Part shown: in pieces, positions 1 through 6,118 of the stretch | Layout of the letters: every line of letters begins with the position of its first letter | How positions within the stretch are numbered: the stretch's first letter is position 1 | NCBI GenBank assembly: GCA_900322105.1 | Contig: ONYV01000067.1 | Location: forward strand, 1 to 6,494 | Length of the DNA stretch: 6,494 bases | Source: an uncultured Eubacteriales bacterium | GTDB taxonomy: Bacteria; Bacillota; Clostridia; Oscillospirales; Acutalibacteraceae | Direction: 5' to 3' | Translations under genes and position numbers: made by a program | Notes under the pieces: model-generated | The model's database searches: none | Seen by the model: the letters and a program-made list of their open reading frames with translations, nothing else | What the model was told of the DNA's origin: nothing

Positions 1-88
1 TTACAACTTCAATGTTATCTCTGTATATCCATTCCCACTCCTTGAGATCTGAAAACGTACCGTAAAACCATCAAGCCCATACATAAAT
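1..88. other. Window-edge segment without an identifiable gene
   Basis: No gene can be called here. All three plus-strand frames entering from the left close quickly, with stops at 43-45, 50-52 and 63-65. A plus-strand gene convergent with rnf could therefore end here, but too little is visible to recognise one. On the minus strand an ATG at 84-82 opens 27 codons ending in TAA at 3-1. It has no ribosome binding site I would trust and resembles nothing I know. Confidence 0.4.
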
Positions 89-120
89 AAAAAGTTTTGC
101 TCAAACTTTTTCAAAAGTTT
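89..120. terminator. AT-rich three-arm inverted repeat, possible terminator behind rnfB
   Basis: Three arms alternate here: AAAAAGTTT (89-97), AAACTTTTT (103-111) and AAAAGTTT (113-120). The middle arm pairs perfectly with the first (9 bp, 5-base loop TGCTC) or with the third (8 bp around TC, or 7 bp with a 4-base loop), so the two hairpins exclude each other. Read on the minus strand, the 9-bp hairpin has an A-rich left arm and a T-rich right arm, the shape of a bidirectional intrinsic terminator. It is the most likely place for the rnf transcript to end. The stem has only one G-C pair and no separate T tract, so termination strength is uncertain. Confidence 0.4.
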
Positions 121-127
121 GCAGGGT

Positions 128-172
128 GCAGGGGCAGAGCCCCTGCCGGGGATGTAGGGGCAGAGCCCCTGC
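128..172. repeat. Tandem GC-rich hairpin repeat (two copies)
   Basis: The 17-base unit AGGGGCAGAGCCCCTGC occurs at 130-146 and again at 156-172, a 26-base period with a 9-base spacer. Each unit is itself an inverted repeat. The first forms an 8-bp stem GCAGGGGC/GCCCCTGC around AGA (128-146). The second forms a 6-bp perfect stem (156-161 with 165-170) that extends to 8 bp with one G-T pair. The block starts nine bases after the rnfB stop codon and adjoins the AT-rich inverted repeat at 89-120. Together they look like one intergenic repeat element. I recall similar GGGCAGAGCCC hairpins scattered between genes in Oscillospiraceae, but cannot check this. Possible roles are protecting the transcript 3' end, helping termination, or a non-autonomous mobile repeat. 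Confidence 0.75.
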
Positions 173-180
173 GGTGGAAG

Positions 181-999
181 TCAGTCTTGACGGAGAAGAA
201 GGGGGATGAGGCATTTGGTGGTGCAGTTTTTGGCGCAGACGGCGAAGTCGGGGCAGTCTTCACATTTATGATAGTCGATGACGGCTAAGTTGTCGGTGAC
301 TTTGACAGCGCCGAGGGGACAGACCTTTTCGCATTTTTTGCAGCCGATACAGCCTGCGGTGCAGCTTTTTCGGGTGAGTGCGCCTTTGTCCTTGTTGCTG
401 CAGCCTACCGCTGCCACAGGACGGGAGGGAATGAGAGTGATCAGACGGTTCGGACAGGTGCGTGTGCAGATGCCGCAGCCGATGCATAAACGAGGATCAA
501 TGCGCGCAACACCGTTTGACAAACAGATCGCATCCTGCGGACAAGCCTGCTGACAGTCGCCAAAGCCCAGACAGCCGTAGGTGCAGCTGCCTTTTCCGCC
601 GTAAAGGAGCTTTGCGGCTTTGCAGCTTTCAACGCCCTTGTAGTTTACTTTGTCCTGCGTTTTTTCGCAGTCGCCCGAGCAGTGGACAACTGCCGTCTTT
701 TTTTCGGCGGCTGCTGCGGCAACGCCTAACACCTCAGAGAGGGCGTTTGCTGTCTGACTGCCGCCGGGAATGCAAAGATTCACGGGCGTTCCTGCCTTTT
801 CACAAAGTGCCTTGGCATAGCCGTCGCATCCTGCAAAGCCGCAGGCGCCGCAGTTGGCTCCGGGAAGACATTCCCTCACCTTCGGCAGTCTTTCGTCTTC
901 TTTGACTGCCATGAGCTTAGACGCAGCGACCAGAACAGCGCCGCAGATGACGCCGATGATGACAACGGGAATCACCGCTGTCAGAATTGCTTGCAGCAT
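181..999 (-). CDS. rnfB: Rnf complex subunit RnfB, ferredoxin-side Fe-S protein
   Basis: RnfB is the likely entry point for electrons from reduced ferredoxin and passes them into the membrane part of Rnf. The 272-residue product begins with one membrane helix (about 4-26). The RnfB-type [4Fe-4S] domain follows, with C44, C50, C53 and C58 in a CxxxxxCGACGFAGC pattern plus C66 and C76. Next come ferredoxin-like motifs: C139-x3-C143-x5-C149-x3-CP, C172-x2-C175-x2-C178-x3-CP, C217-x2-C220-x2-C223-x3-CP, and a last motif at C246, C249, C255, C259 and C263. This last motif is unusual: it has five residues between its second and third cysteines, and T260 replaces the usual proline. The start is supported by AAGGAGGT six bases upstream. 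It is the last gene of the operon, 12 bases after rnfA. Identity is certain; only the exact cluster number is open. Confidence 0.96.
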   Translation of the reverse strand: MLQAILTAVIPVVIIGVICGAVLVAASKLMAVKEDERLPKVRECLPGANCGACGFAGCDGYAKALCEKAGTPVNLCIPGGSQTANALSEVLGVAAAAAEKKTAVVHCSGDCEKTQDKVNYKGVESCKAAKLLYGGKGSCTYGCLGFGDCQQACPQDAICLSNGVARIDPRLCIGCGICTRTCPNRLITLIPSRPVAAVGCSNKDKGALTRKSCTAGCIGCKKCEKVCPLGAVKVTDNLAVIDYHKCEDCPDFAVCAKNCTTKCLIPLLLRQD

Positions 1000-1011
1000 G
1001 AGCAGACCTCC

Positions 1012-1602
1012 TTACGAAAACAGGTTTTCGATCACACCGCCAAAGCCCATGAACGACAGTGACGTGATGGCGGCGGCGATCAGCGTGATAGGCAATCCCT
1101 TGAAGCTCTTCGGGATATCGCTGCCTTCCATTGTCGAGCGAACGCCCGAAAACATTACCATTGCCAGCATAAATCCCAGACCGCTGCCAAGGGAATTGGT
1201 CATGGCTTCCAAAAACGTATAGCCTTCGTCAATGTTCAGTATCGTTACGCCCAACACGGCGCAGTTTGTGGTGATCAGCGGCAGATAGACGCCGAGAGAA
1301 CGGTGCAGGGCAGGCATATAACGCTTGAGGATGATCTCGACCAACTGTACGAGGGCAGCGATCACCAAAATAAACACGATCGTTTGCAGATAGCCGAGAT
1401 CGTGAGGGTTGAGCAGATACATCTGGATCGGCCATGTGGCAGCAGTCGCCATCAGCATGACGAAAATGACCGCAAGGCTCATGCCGAATGCAGGTTTCAG
1501 GTTTTTGGACACGCCTAAAAACGGACAGATGCCAAGAAATTTTGAAAGTACATAGTTATTGATAAACACTGCCGAAAGAAGGATAATGACGAGCTTTGTC
1601 AT
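1012..1602 (-). CDS. rnfA: Rnf complex membrane subunit RnfA
   Basis: RnfA is one of the two paralogous six-helix membrane subunits that, with RnfE, form the core of the electron and ion path. The 196-residue length is normal for the family. The signature INNYVLSKFLGICPFLGVS lies at 14-32 with C26, and LPLITTNCAVLGV at 107-119 with C114. In RnfA/RnfE and the related NqrD/NqrE these two cysteines, with their RnfE counterparts, hold an iron-sulfur centre inside the membrane; that function is family knowledge and the residues are seen here. The ATG overlaps the rnfE stop codon as ATGA, with AAAGGAGG ten bases upstream, so translation is probably coupled. The gene ends in TAA. Confidence 0.97.
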   Translation of the reverse strand: MTKLVIILLSAVFINNYVLSKFLGICPFLGVSKNLKPAFGMSLAVIFVMLMATAATWPIQMYLLNPHDLGYLQTIVFILVIAALVQLVEIILKRYMPALHRSLGVYLPLITTNCAVLGVTILNIDEGYTFLEAMTNSLGSGLGFMLAMVMFSGVRSTMEGSDIPKSFKGLPITLIAAAITSLSFMGFGGVIENLFS

Positions 1603-2282
1603 GGAGCCTTTTCCTCCTTTCGGTCGGTGCAGGCGGCTTTATGGCAGACCTCAGCCTGCGGACAGCCCTCACATCCAAATTCCGTTTTCTTCGGCTTATG
1701 CTTGCCGAAACGGTTGACAGCGGCGATCAGCAGACCGAATACGAAAAATCCACCGGGCGCCATAGTCAGAACAGAAATTTTGAAATCCGACAGCACAGGG
1801 ATCGTCATACCGCAGAAAGTTCCGTTTCCGAACACTTCACGAATGGTCGCCATCAAAAACAGCGCCAGCGTAAAGCCTGTGCCCATTCCAAGGGCGTCTA
1901 TTGCGGAATCCCAGACTTTATTTTTGCCGGCAAACATTTCCGCTCTGCCGAGGATGATGCAGTTGACGACGATCAGCGGCAGGTAAATGCCGAGAGAATC
2001 GTTGAGTGACGGCGCATAGGCTTTGACGATCATCTGCACAGCCGTTACCAATCCTGCGATCAACACGATATAGCAGGGAATGCGCACCTTGTCAGGGATA
2101 ACGTTTCTGAGAGCGGAGATGAGGATATTGGAAAACAGCAGCACAATGGTCGCCGCTGCGCCCATGCCTAAGGCATTCAGCACGCCTGTTGAAGTCGCAA
2201 GAGTAGGGCAGGTGCCGAGTACCAGCACCAGAACAGGGTTTTCTCTGATAATGCCCTTTGTGTAGTTGTTCAGCGTGTTCAT
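1599..2282 (-). CDS. rnfE: Rnf complex membrane subunit RnfE with cysteine-rich C-terminal tail
   Basis: RnfE is the partner of RnfA in the membrane core. The 227-residue product has the expected hydrophobic helices up to about residue 191. Its paired cysteines are C25 in ENPVLVLVLGTCPTLA and C108 in LPLIVVNCIILGRAE. After the last helix comes a basic stretch (HKPKK) and a hydrophilic tail with C204, C207, C213 and C218, in the pattern C-x2-C-P-x4-C-x4-C. By topology the tail should be on the cytoplasmic side, but this is inferred. It could bind a metal or an extra Fe-S cluster. The same CExCPxxxVC pattern ends RnfB. The start overlaps the rnfG stop as ATGA, with AAAGGAGG seven bases upstream. 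Confidence 0.96.
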   Translation of the reverse strand: MNTLNNYTKGIIRENPVLVLVLGTCPTLATSTGVLNALGMGAAATIVLLFSNILISALRNVIPDKVRIPCYIVLIAGLVTAVQMIVKAYAPSLNDSLGIYLPLIVVNCIILGRAEMFAGKNKVWDSAIDALGMGTGFTLALFLMATIREVFGNGTFCGMTIPVLSDFKISVLTMAPGGFFVFGLLIAAVNRFGKHKPKKTEFGCEGCPQAEVCHKAACTDRKEEKAP

Positions 2283-2812
2283 GCTCCTGCCTCCTTTATG
2301 AGTTCATAGGCCTGCAGCGCTGACGAAACGCCTGTTTTGACGGCTTTGGAAGAAATGGTAGCGCCTGTGACGGTGTCTACCTGTTCAACGGTATTTTTGC
2401 TGATACCGATAAATTTGTCACGGTAGCCGCTGCTGTTGTCGACTGCCTTTGTGCCGACGCCGCTGGTTTCGCTGTGGGAGAGTATTTTGACGGCTTCGAT
2501 CGTGCCGTCTGTATGAATGCCGCAGATCAGTCGTACTGTGCCGCCGTAGCCTTTGGACTGCGTCAGCACGACATATCCGCTTCCGTTGTCGCCTTTGTAG
2601 ATCTCCGTGACCCCTTCGGGAAGATCGCTTACAGTAACGGCTTCAAAACTTTTTGCGTTTTTCAGCACTTCGCTTCTTGCCGCTGCTGCCGCCGCTTCTT
2701 CCGCTTTGACGATCACAGGCAGTGTCAGCTCATTGACAAACGCCAACAGCATGGTGACGGCAAGACAGATGGATGCAAGCACTATGACCGGTTTGAAGAT
2801 GTCCTTCATCAT
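2279..2812 (-). CDS. rnfG: Rnf complex FMN-binding subunit RnfG
   Basis: RnfG carries a covalently bound FMN on the outer face of the membrane and takes part in electron transfer through Rnf. The 177-residue product has one N-terminal membrane anchor (about 8-30), then an alanine-rich helical linker (about 36-50), then the FMN-binding domain. The flavinylation motif is D146-T-V-T149-G-A-T152-I-S154, which fits the D-x2-[ST]-G-A-[ST]-x-[ST] rule; T152 is the expected attachment residue. I chose the ATG at 2812-2810, which overlaps the rnfD TGA and has GGAGGGG seven bases upstream. A second ATG follows at once (2809-2807). The frame is open much further upstream, but that part lies inside rnfD. 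Attachment of FMN needs the transferase ApbE, which is not in this window. Confidence 0.96.
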   Translation of the reverse strand: MMKDIFKPVIVLASICLAVTMLLAFVNELTLPVIVKAEEAAAAAARSEVLKNAKSFEAVTVSDLPEGVTEIYKGDNGSGYVVLTQSKGYGGTVRLICGIHTDGTIEAVKILSHSETSGVGTKAVDNSSGYRDKFIGISKNTVEQVDTVTGATISSKAVKTGVSSALQAYELIKEAGA

Positions 2813-3747
2813 GTCTTGACCCCTCCTGTCAGCGGTTTGTTCCTTGTCAGCTTTGCAATATAAGGTGTGAAGATGTTCATCAGCAGGATCGCAAACGAAA
2901 CGCCTTCGGGCAGATTGCCGTAAAAACGGATAAGACTTGTGATCAGACCACAGCCGATGCCGAAAATGACTTTGCCCCACTTGGTGTTGGGCGTGGTGCT
3001 GTAATCGGTCGCCATAAAGACTGCGCCGAGCATCAGACCGCCCGACATGAGCTGATAGAGCGCATCCTTTCCGCATATCAGCGACATCAGCGCAACGGTT
3101 CCTAAAAAGACAACAGGCGTATGCCATGTGATGACACGGCGTATGACCAGATAAATACCGCCGATCAGCAGCGCAAGCGCACACGTTTCTCCGATGCACC
3201 CTGCGTGTTTTCCCAAAAACAGATCAAGATAGGACGGTATCATGGAAGCCGTGCCTTTTGCTGCGGCGACAAGAGGCGTTGCCGAGGATATCGCATCAGG
3301 CATTTTCGCCGTAAAGGGTGCGACCCAGTTTGTCATGGTTTCCGAAAAAGCGACCATCATGACGATGCGTCCCACGATCGCAGGATTGGCAAAGTTTTGA
3401 CCGATGCCGCCGAAAAGCTGCTTTGTCACAACGATCGCCACAACAGAACCGATCAGCGCCTGCCATAAAGGAATGCTGACAGGCAGATTGTAAGCTAAAA
3501 GCAGTCCTGTGACAACAGCGGACAGATCACCGATGGTGCTTTCTTTTTTGCAGACTCTTTCAAACAGATATTCCGACAAAACACAGGTGCAGACGCAGAC
3601 GCCGATGACGAGCAGCGTCCTCGGACCGAAAAGGAACACCGAAGCGATCCCTGCCGGTATCAAAGCGATGATGACATCCAGCATGATCCTGCGCGTGGTT
3701 CTCTTTGTAAAAAAATGCGGTGAAACTTCCGAGATCAGCTTGCTCAT
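2809..3747 (-). CDS. rnfD: Rnf complex membrane subunit RnfD, covalent FMN
   Basis: RnfD is a multi-helix membrane subunit related to NqrB that carries a covalent FMN and is thought to take part in ion translocation. The 312-residue product starts with a short soluble segment ending in FFTKRTTRRIMLDV, then about nine to ten membrane helices. The family motif GxGQNFANPAIVGR lies at 114-127. The flavin site is D151-A-I-S-S-A-T157-P-L, T157 being the expected attachment residue; position 155 is Ser rather than the Gly of the classic SGAT motif. ATDYSTTPNTKWGK (246-259) and the C-terminal NIFTPYIAKLTRNKP are also typical. The start is the ATG at 3747, which overlaps the rnfC TGA and has AAAGGAGG seven bases upstream. 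The frame runs open to 3897, but that extension lies wholly within rnfC. Confidence 0.97.
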   Translation of the reverse strand: MSKLISEVSPHFFTKRTTRRIMLDVIIALIPAGIASVFLFGPRTLLVIGVCVCTCVLSEYLFERVCKKESTIGDLSAVVTGLLLAYNLPVSIPLWQALIGSVVAIVVTKQLFGGIGQNFANPAIVGRIVMMVAFSETMTNWVAPFTAKMPDAISSATPLVAAAKGTASMIPSYLDLFLGKHAGCIGETCALALLIGGIYLVIRRVITWHTPVVFLGTVALMSLICGKDALYQLMSGGLMLGAVFMATDYSTTPNTKWGKVIFGIGCGLITSLIRFYGNLPEGVSFAILLMNIFTPYIAKLTRNKPLTGGVKT

Positions 3748-5108
3748 TTGTCCGCCTCCTTTCTCTGCTTGGACTGAGACTTTTCCTTTTGCTGTGAAAA
3801 CAGATATTCTTTCAGTTTGCCTTTGCCGAGGATGTTTGTCTGTACCAGCGGACGGTGCGCAGGGCAGACGTAGGCGCAGCAGCCGCATTCCATGCAAAGG
3901 TCAACACACAGCTTTTCAAGAGAGGCACCGTCAGATGCTTTCACTGCCCTTGCGATCGCTCTCGGATCTAAGCGGAACGGACAGTGCGCAGCGCACGCGC
4001 CGCATCCGATACAAGCAGTGGTCTTTGGCGGAGCGGCTTCTTTTTCGTCCATAAAGATCAGTGCATTGGTGTTTTTCAGAACAGGCTCGTCCATTGTAGG
4101 AACAGTAATGCCCATCATAGGACCGCCGTAGAGGATCTTTGACGGCTCTGCTTTCAGACCGCCCGACGCTTCGATCACGTCACGGATTGACATTCCGATC
4201 GGCACGATGACATTTTTTGGGCTTTTCACTGCCGAACCGTCGATCGTGATGCATTTTTCGATCAGCGGAACGCCGTTTTCGAGATACTCTGCAATAAATG
4301 CAAGCGTTGTGATATTGATGACGATCACGCCGACATCCAGCGGCAGACCGCCTTTCGGGATCAGCCTGCCTGTTGTGTGATAGACAAGCACCTTTTCACC
4401 GCCTTGCGGATAAACAGACGGCAGGATATGCACGCTCACTCCCTCTGTTTTGTCCGCAAGCGCTTTCATTTTCTCAATGGCTTCCTGCTTATTGCTTTCA
4501 ATGCCGATAATGAACTTTTGTATTCCCATATACTTTTTCAGCGCTTCGATCCCTTTGAACACATATTCGCTCTTGTCAAGCATGGTGCGGGTGTCGGAGG
4601 TGATATACGGCTCACATTCTGCGGCATTGATGATGACCCTTTCGACGGACTTCAGGTTAAAGACATTCAGCTTGACAAAGCTCGGAAATCCTGCGCCGCC
4701 AAGTCCCACAGCGCCGCTTTCCTTTACTGCCTGCACAAAGCTCTCGAAATCACTGACCTTCGGCTTCGACAGTTTTTCGTACATTTCTTGTTTGCCGTCA
4801 GCAGCGATCAACACACAAGACACCTTGACTCCTCTTGAATTCATCATTTCACCGATCTGCCGCACTTCTCCCGAAACGCTTGCATGGATGTTGGCGGACA
4901 TAAAGCCGTCTACCCTGCCGATGAGCTGACCGACCTTTACGTTGTCGCCCTTTTGGATCACGACCTGCGCTTCTTTTCCGATATGCATCGACATAGGAAT
5001 GGTGACCGTTTTCGGGATCGGCAGACGGATGGGCGCAATGTCTGCCGTAAACTTTTTATGAGGCAGTCTGATGCCCTGCATCCTGTTAAAAATGCCGTTG
5101 ATCTTCAT
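3744..5108 (-). CDS. rnfC: Rnf complex NADH-side subunit RnfC
   Basis: RnfC is the peripheral cytoplasmic subunit where NAD+ is reduced, or NADH oxidised, at an FMN. Its 454 residues are normal for Firmicutes. An N-terminal barrel-sandwich-like domain (about 30-105, with the KGDNVKVGQLIG turn) precedes the flavin/nucleotide domain. That domain shows GLGGAGFPSFVK (135-146), NAAECEPYITSDTR (161-174) and YPQGGEK (233-239). Two [4Fe-4S] motifs follow: C366, C369, C372, C376-P and C405, C408, C411, C415-P. The protein ends in a Lys/Gln/Ser-rich tail. The ATG at 5108 is the only possible start, because an in-frame TGA lies three codons upstream (5117-5115). Its ribosome binding site is weak: AAGGGG stands 13 bases away, unlike the strong sites of the genes behind it. 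It is the first gene of the operon. Confidence 0.97.
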   Translation of the reverse strand: MKINGIFNRMQGIRLPHKKFTADIAPIRLPIPKTVTIPMSMHIGKEAQVVIQKGDNVKVGQLIGRVDGFMSANIHASVSGEVRQIGEMMNSRGVKVSCVLIAADGKQEMYEKLSKPKVSDFESFVQAVKESGAVGLGGAGFPSFVKLNVFNLKSVERVIINAAECEPYITSDTRTMLDKSEYVFKGIEALKKYMGIQKFIIGIESNKQEAIEKMKALADKTEGVSVHILPSVYPQGGEKVLVYHTTGRLIPKGGLPLDVGVIVINITTLAFIAEYLENGVPLIEKCITIDGSAVKSPKNVIVPIGMSIRDVIEASGGLKAEPSKILYGGPMMGITVPTMDEPVLKNTNALIFMDEKEAAPPKTTACIGCGACAAHCPFRLDPRAIARAVKASDGASLEKLCVDLCMECGCCAYVCPAHRPLVQTNILGKGKLKEYLFSQQKEKSQSKQRKEADK

Positions 5109-5157
5109 ATATAATCATCTACCCCTTGTATCAATAACGAACTAAACACAGACTATT

Positions 5158-5186
5158 ATTATACTACAAAATTCGACGTTTACCAA
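5158..5186 (-). promoter_or_regulatory. Sigma-A-type promoter of the rnf operon
   Basis: On the minus strand, TTGGTA (5186-5181) and a perfect TATAAT (5163-5158) are separated by exactly 17 bases. Transcription should begin near 5151, giving a leader of about 43 bases before rnfC. That is too short for a riboswitch. It is the only good promoter I see upstream of the operon. No clear operator palindrome overlaps it. Confidence 0.75.
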
Positions 5187-5312
5187 TAGTATAAGCGACT
5201 ATTTTTCAGCGGAATTTTTATGCATACTCGTCAAAATGTTCTTCTGATGGAAAATGGCAGCAAAGACAAGAAGGTCTGATAGACAGGTTTTTGCAAACTC
5301 CTGCGGTGACAG

Positions 5313-5341
5313 TTGAACTTTTTGGGGAAATGTGGTATATT
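5313..5341 (+). promoter_or_regulatory. Promoter of the first divergent membrane-protein gene
   Basis: TTGAAC (5313-5318) and TATATT (5336-5341) are 17 bases apart, and TG at 5333-5334 gives an extended -10 element. Transcription would start around 5348, leaving only about 12-15 bases before the ATG at 5360/5363. The promoter also argues against an upstream TTG start at 5291, which would lie outside the transcript. The rnf promoter fires in the opposite direction about 130 bases away, so the two units could share regulators. Confidence 0.6.
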
Positions 5342-5359
5342 ATAAAACGGGTGGTAAAA

Positions 5360-6040
5360 ATGATGTCAAAAAAGAGGACCCTCGTATCGCTGATCCTGAA
5401 TATTTTCATTTTTATTTCGACAACGATCGTTATTATCAGCCACTTTTTTGAAGAACCGGGTGTGCTGATACGCCACGGCTACGAAACGTTCCGCTTTTTT
5501 ACAACGGATTCCAACGTCTTGGCGGCGATCTGTTCCCTGATCGTTGCCGTGAACGATATCTGCCTTCTTGCCAAAAAAACAGACAGATTGTCGTTCCCTG
5601 CGGTGATGCTGAAATATATCGGTACGGTTTCGGTGATGCTGACCTTCTGCACGACGATGTTTTTTCTGGTACCGCTCTTCGGCACGTCCATCATCATGGG
5701 AAAATATGCGATCGTGCATATCCTGACGCCGCTGCTGTCGCTTGTCACCTTTGCTGTCGTGGAAAATATCTACACGATCCGTTTTCGTTTCGTGTGGCTG
5801 GGGATGATCCCGATGGCGCTGTACGGCGCAGTCTACCTGACGGAGGTCGTCTTTATCGGTGAGCAAAACGGCGGCTGGCGGGATTTCTATTCTTTCAATC
5901 AGGGAGGAAGGTGGTATGTGACGCTGATCGTTATGTTAGCGGCGGTATTCGTGATCGCTTTGCTGGTCGCTCTGTTTCATAATCAGATGGCAAAGAAAAA
6001 CGAGGCGGCGCAAAAAACACGTTCGGATAAAACAGCGTGA
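5360..6040 (+). CDS. Six-helix membrane protein, possibly Pr6Pr / FAR-17a-AIG1-like
   Basis: The gene encodes 226 residues with about six membrane helices (near 7-28, 50-70, 82-106, 113-137, 144-166 and 185-206) and a charged cytoplasmic-looking tail (KKNEAAQKTRSDKTA). I do not recognise a specific gene. FFTTDSN (46-52) at the start of helix 2, an IVHxxTP motif with H120 in helix 4, and the loop WRDFYSFNQGG before the last helix recall Pr6Pr-type bacterial proteins. They also recall, more distantly, eukaryotic AIG1/FAR-17a proteins, where an intramembrane Thr and His act in lipid hydrolysis. That is a resemblance from memory, not a proven assignment. The start is ATG 5360 or the adjacent ATG 5363; GGTGGT at 5350-5355 slightly favours the second (7-base spacing). 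The same MMSK start recurs in the downstream paralogue. Terminal stop is TGA. Confidence 0.85.
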   Translation: MMSKKRTLVSLILNIFIFISTTIVIISHFFEEPGVLIRHGYETFRFFTTDSNVLAAICSLIVAVNDICLLAKKTDRLSFPAVMLKYIGTVSVMLTFCTTMFFLVPLFGTSIIMGKYAIVHILTPLLSLVTFAVVENIYTIRFRFVWLGMIPMALYGAVYLTEVVFIGEQNGGWRDFYSFNQGGRWYVTLIVMLAAVFVIALLVALFHNQMAKKNEAAQKTRSDKTA

Positions 6041-6077
6041 GCATGAAGAAATTCGCTCTGTATGCTGCGCTGACAGG

Positions 6078-6087
6078 ATATTATAAT
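6078..6087 (+). promoter_or_regulatory. Possible -10 element upstream of the second membrane-protein gene
   Basis: A perfect TATAAT lies at 6082-6087 in the 78-base gap between the two paralogues, but no convincing -35 box stands 16-18 bases upstream (the sequence there is near TGTATG). The 9-base ATATTATAA at 6078-6086 also occurs in the promoter region of the first paralogue (5337-5345). It may be a weak internal promoter or a remnant from the duplication. Co-transcription from 5313-5341 is equally possible. Confidence 0.3.
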
Positions 6088-6118
6088 GTATGCTTTATTC
6101 TTTCAGAGGTGAAATCAC

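Noticed and set aside
1..183. The minus-strand frame of rnfB stays open past its TGA for about 59 more codons, to TAA at 3-1, hinting at readthrough or a selenocysteine TGA.
   Set aside because: Most of the extension is translated hairpin repeat, which is poor in stops. The tail has no RnfB features, and RnfB already has its full set of domains before the TGA.
462..905. A 147-codon plus-strand open frame opposite rnfB.
   Set aside because: Its product is Arg/Ser/Cys-rich low-quality shadow sequence antisense to a certain gene, with no similarity I recognise.
2813..3199. N-terminal extension of the rnfG frame.
   Set aside because: It lies entirely inside rnfD in another frame and reads as Cys/His/Arg-rich shadow sequence. 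The RnfG anchor begins at MMKDIF.
3748..3897. N-terminal extension of the rnfD frame.
   Set aside because: It lies inside rnfC in another frame. The ATGA overlap and AAAGGAGG place the start at 3747.
5109..5151. A possible riboswitch or attenuator in the rnf leader.
   Set aside because: The predicted leader is only about 43 bases and shows no stable hairpin or T tract.
5220..5279. A 19-codon open frame starting at ATGCATACTCG between the divergent promoters.
   Set aside because: There is no ribosome binding site, no promoter upstream on that strand, and no recognisable peptide.
5291..5362. An upstream TTG at 5291 that would add 23 residues to the first plus-strand membrane protein.
   Set aside because: The extended -10 promoter at 5313-5341 lies inside this stretch, the paralogue begins at the equivalent MMSK, and the extra residues are not signal-like.
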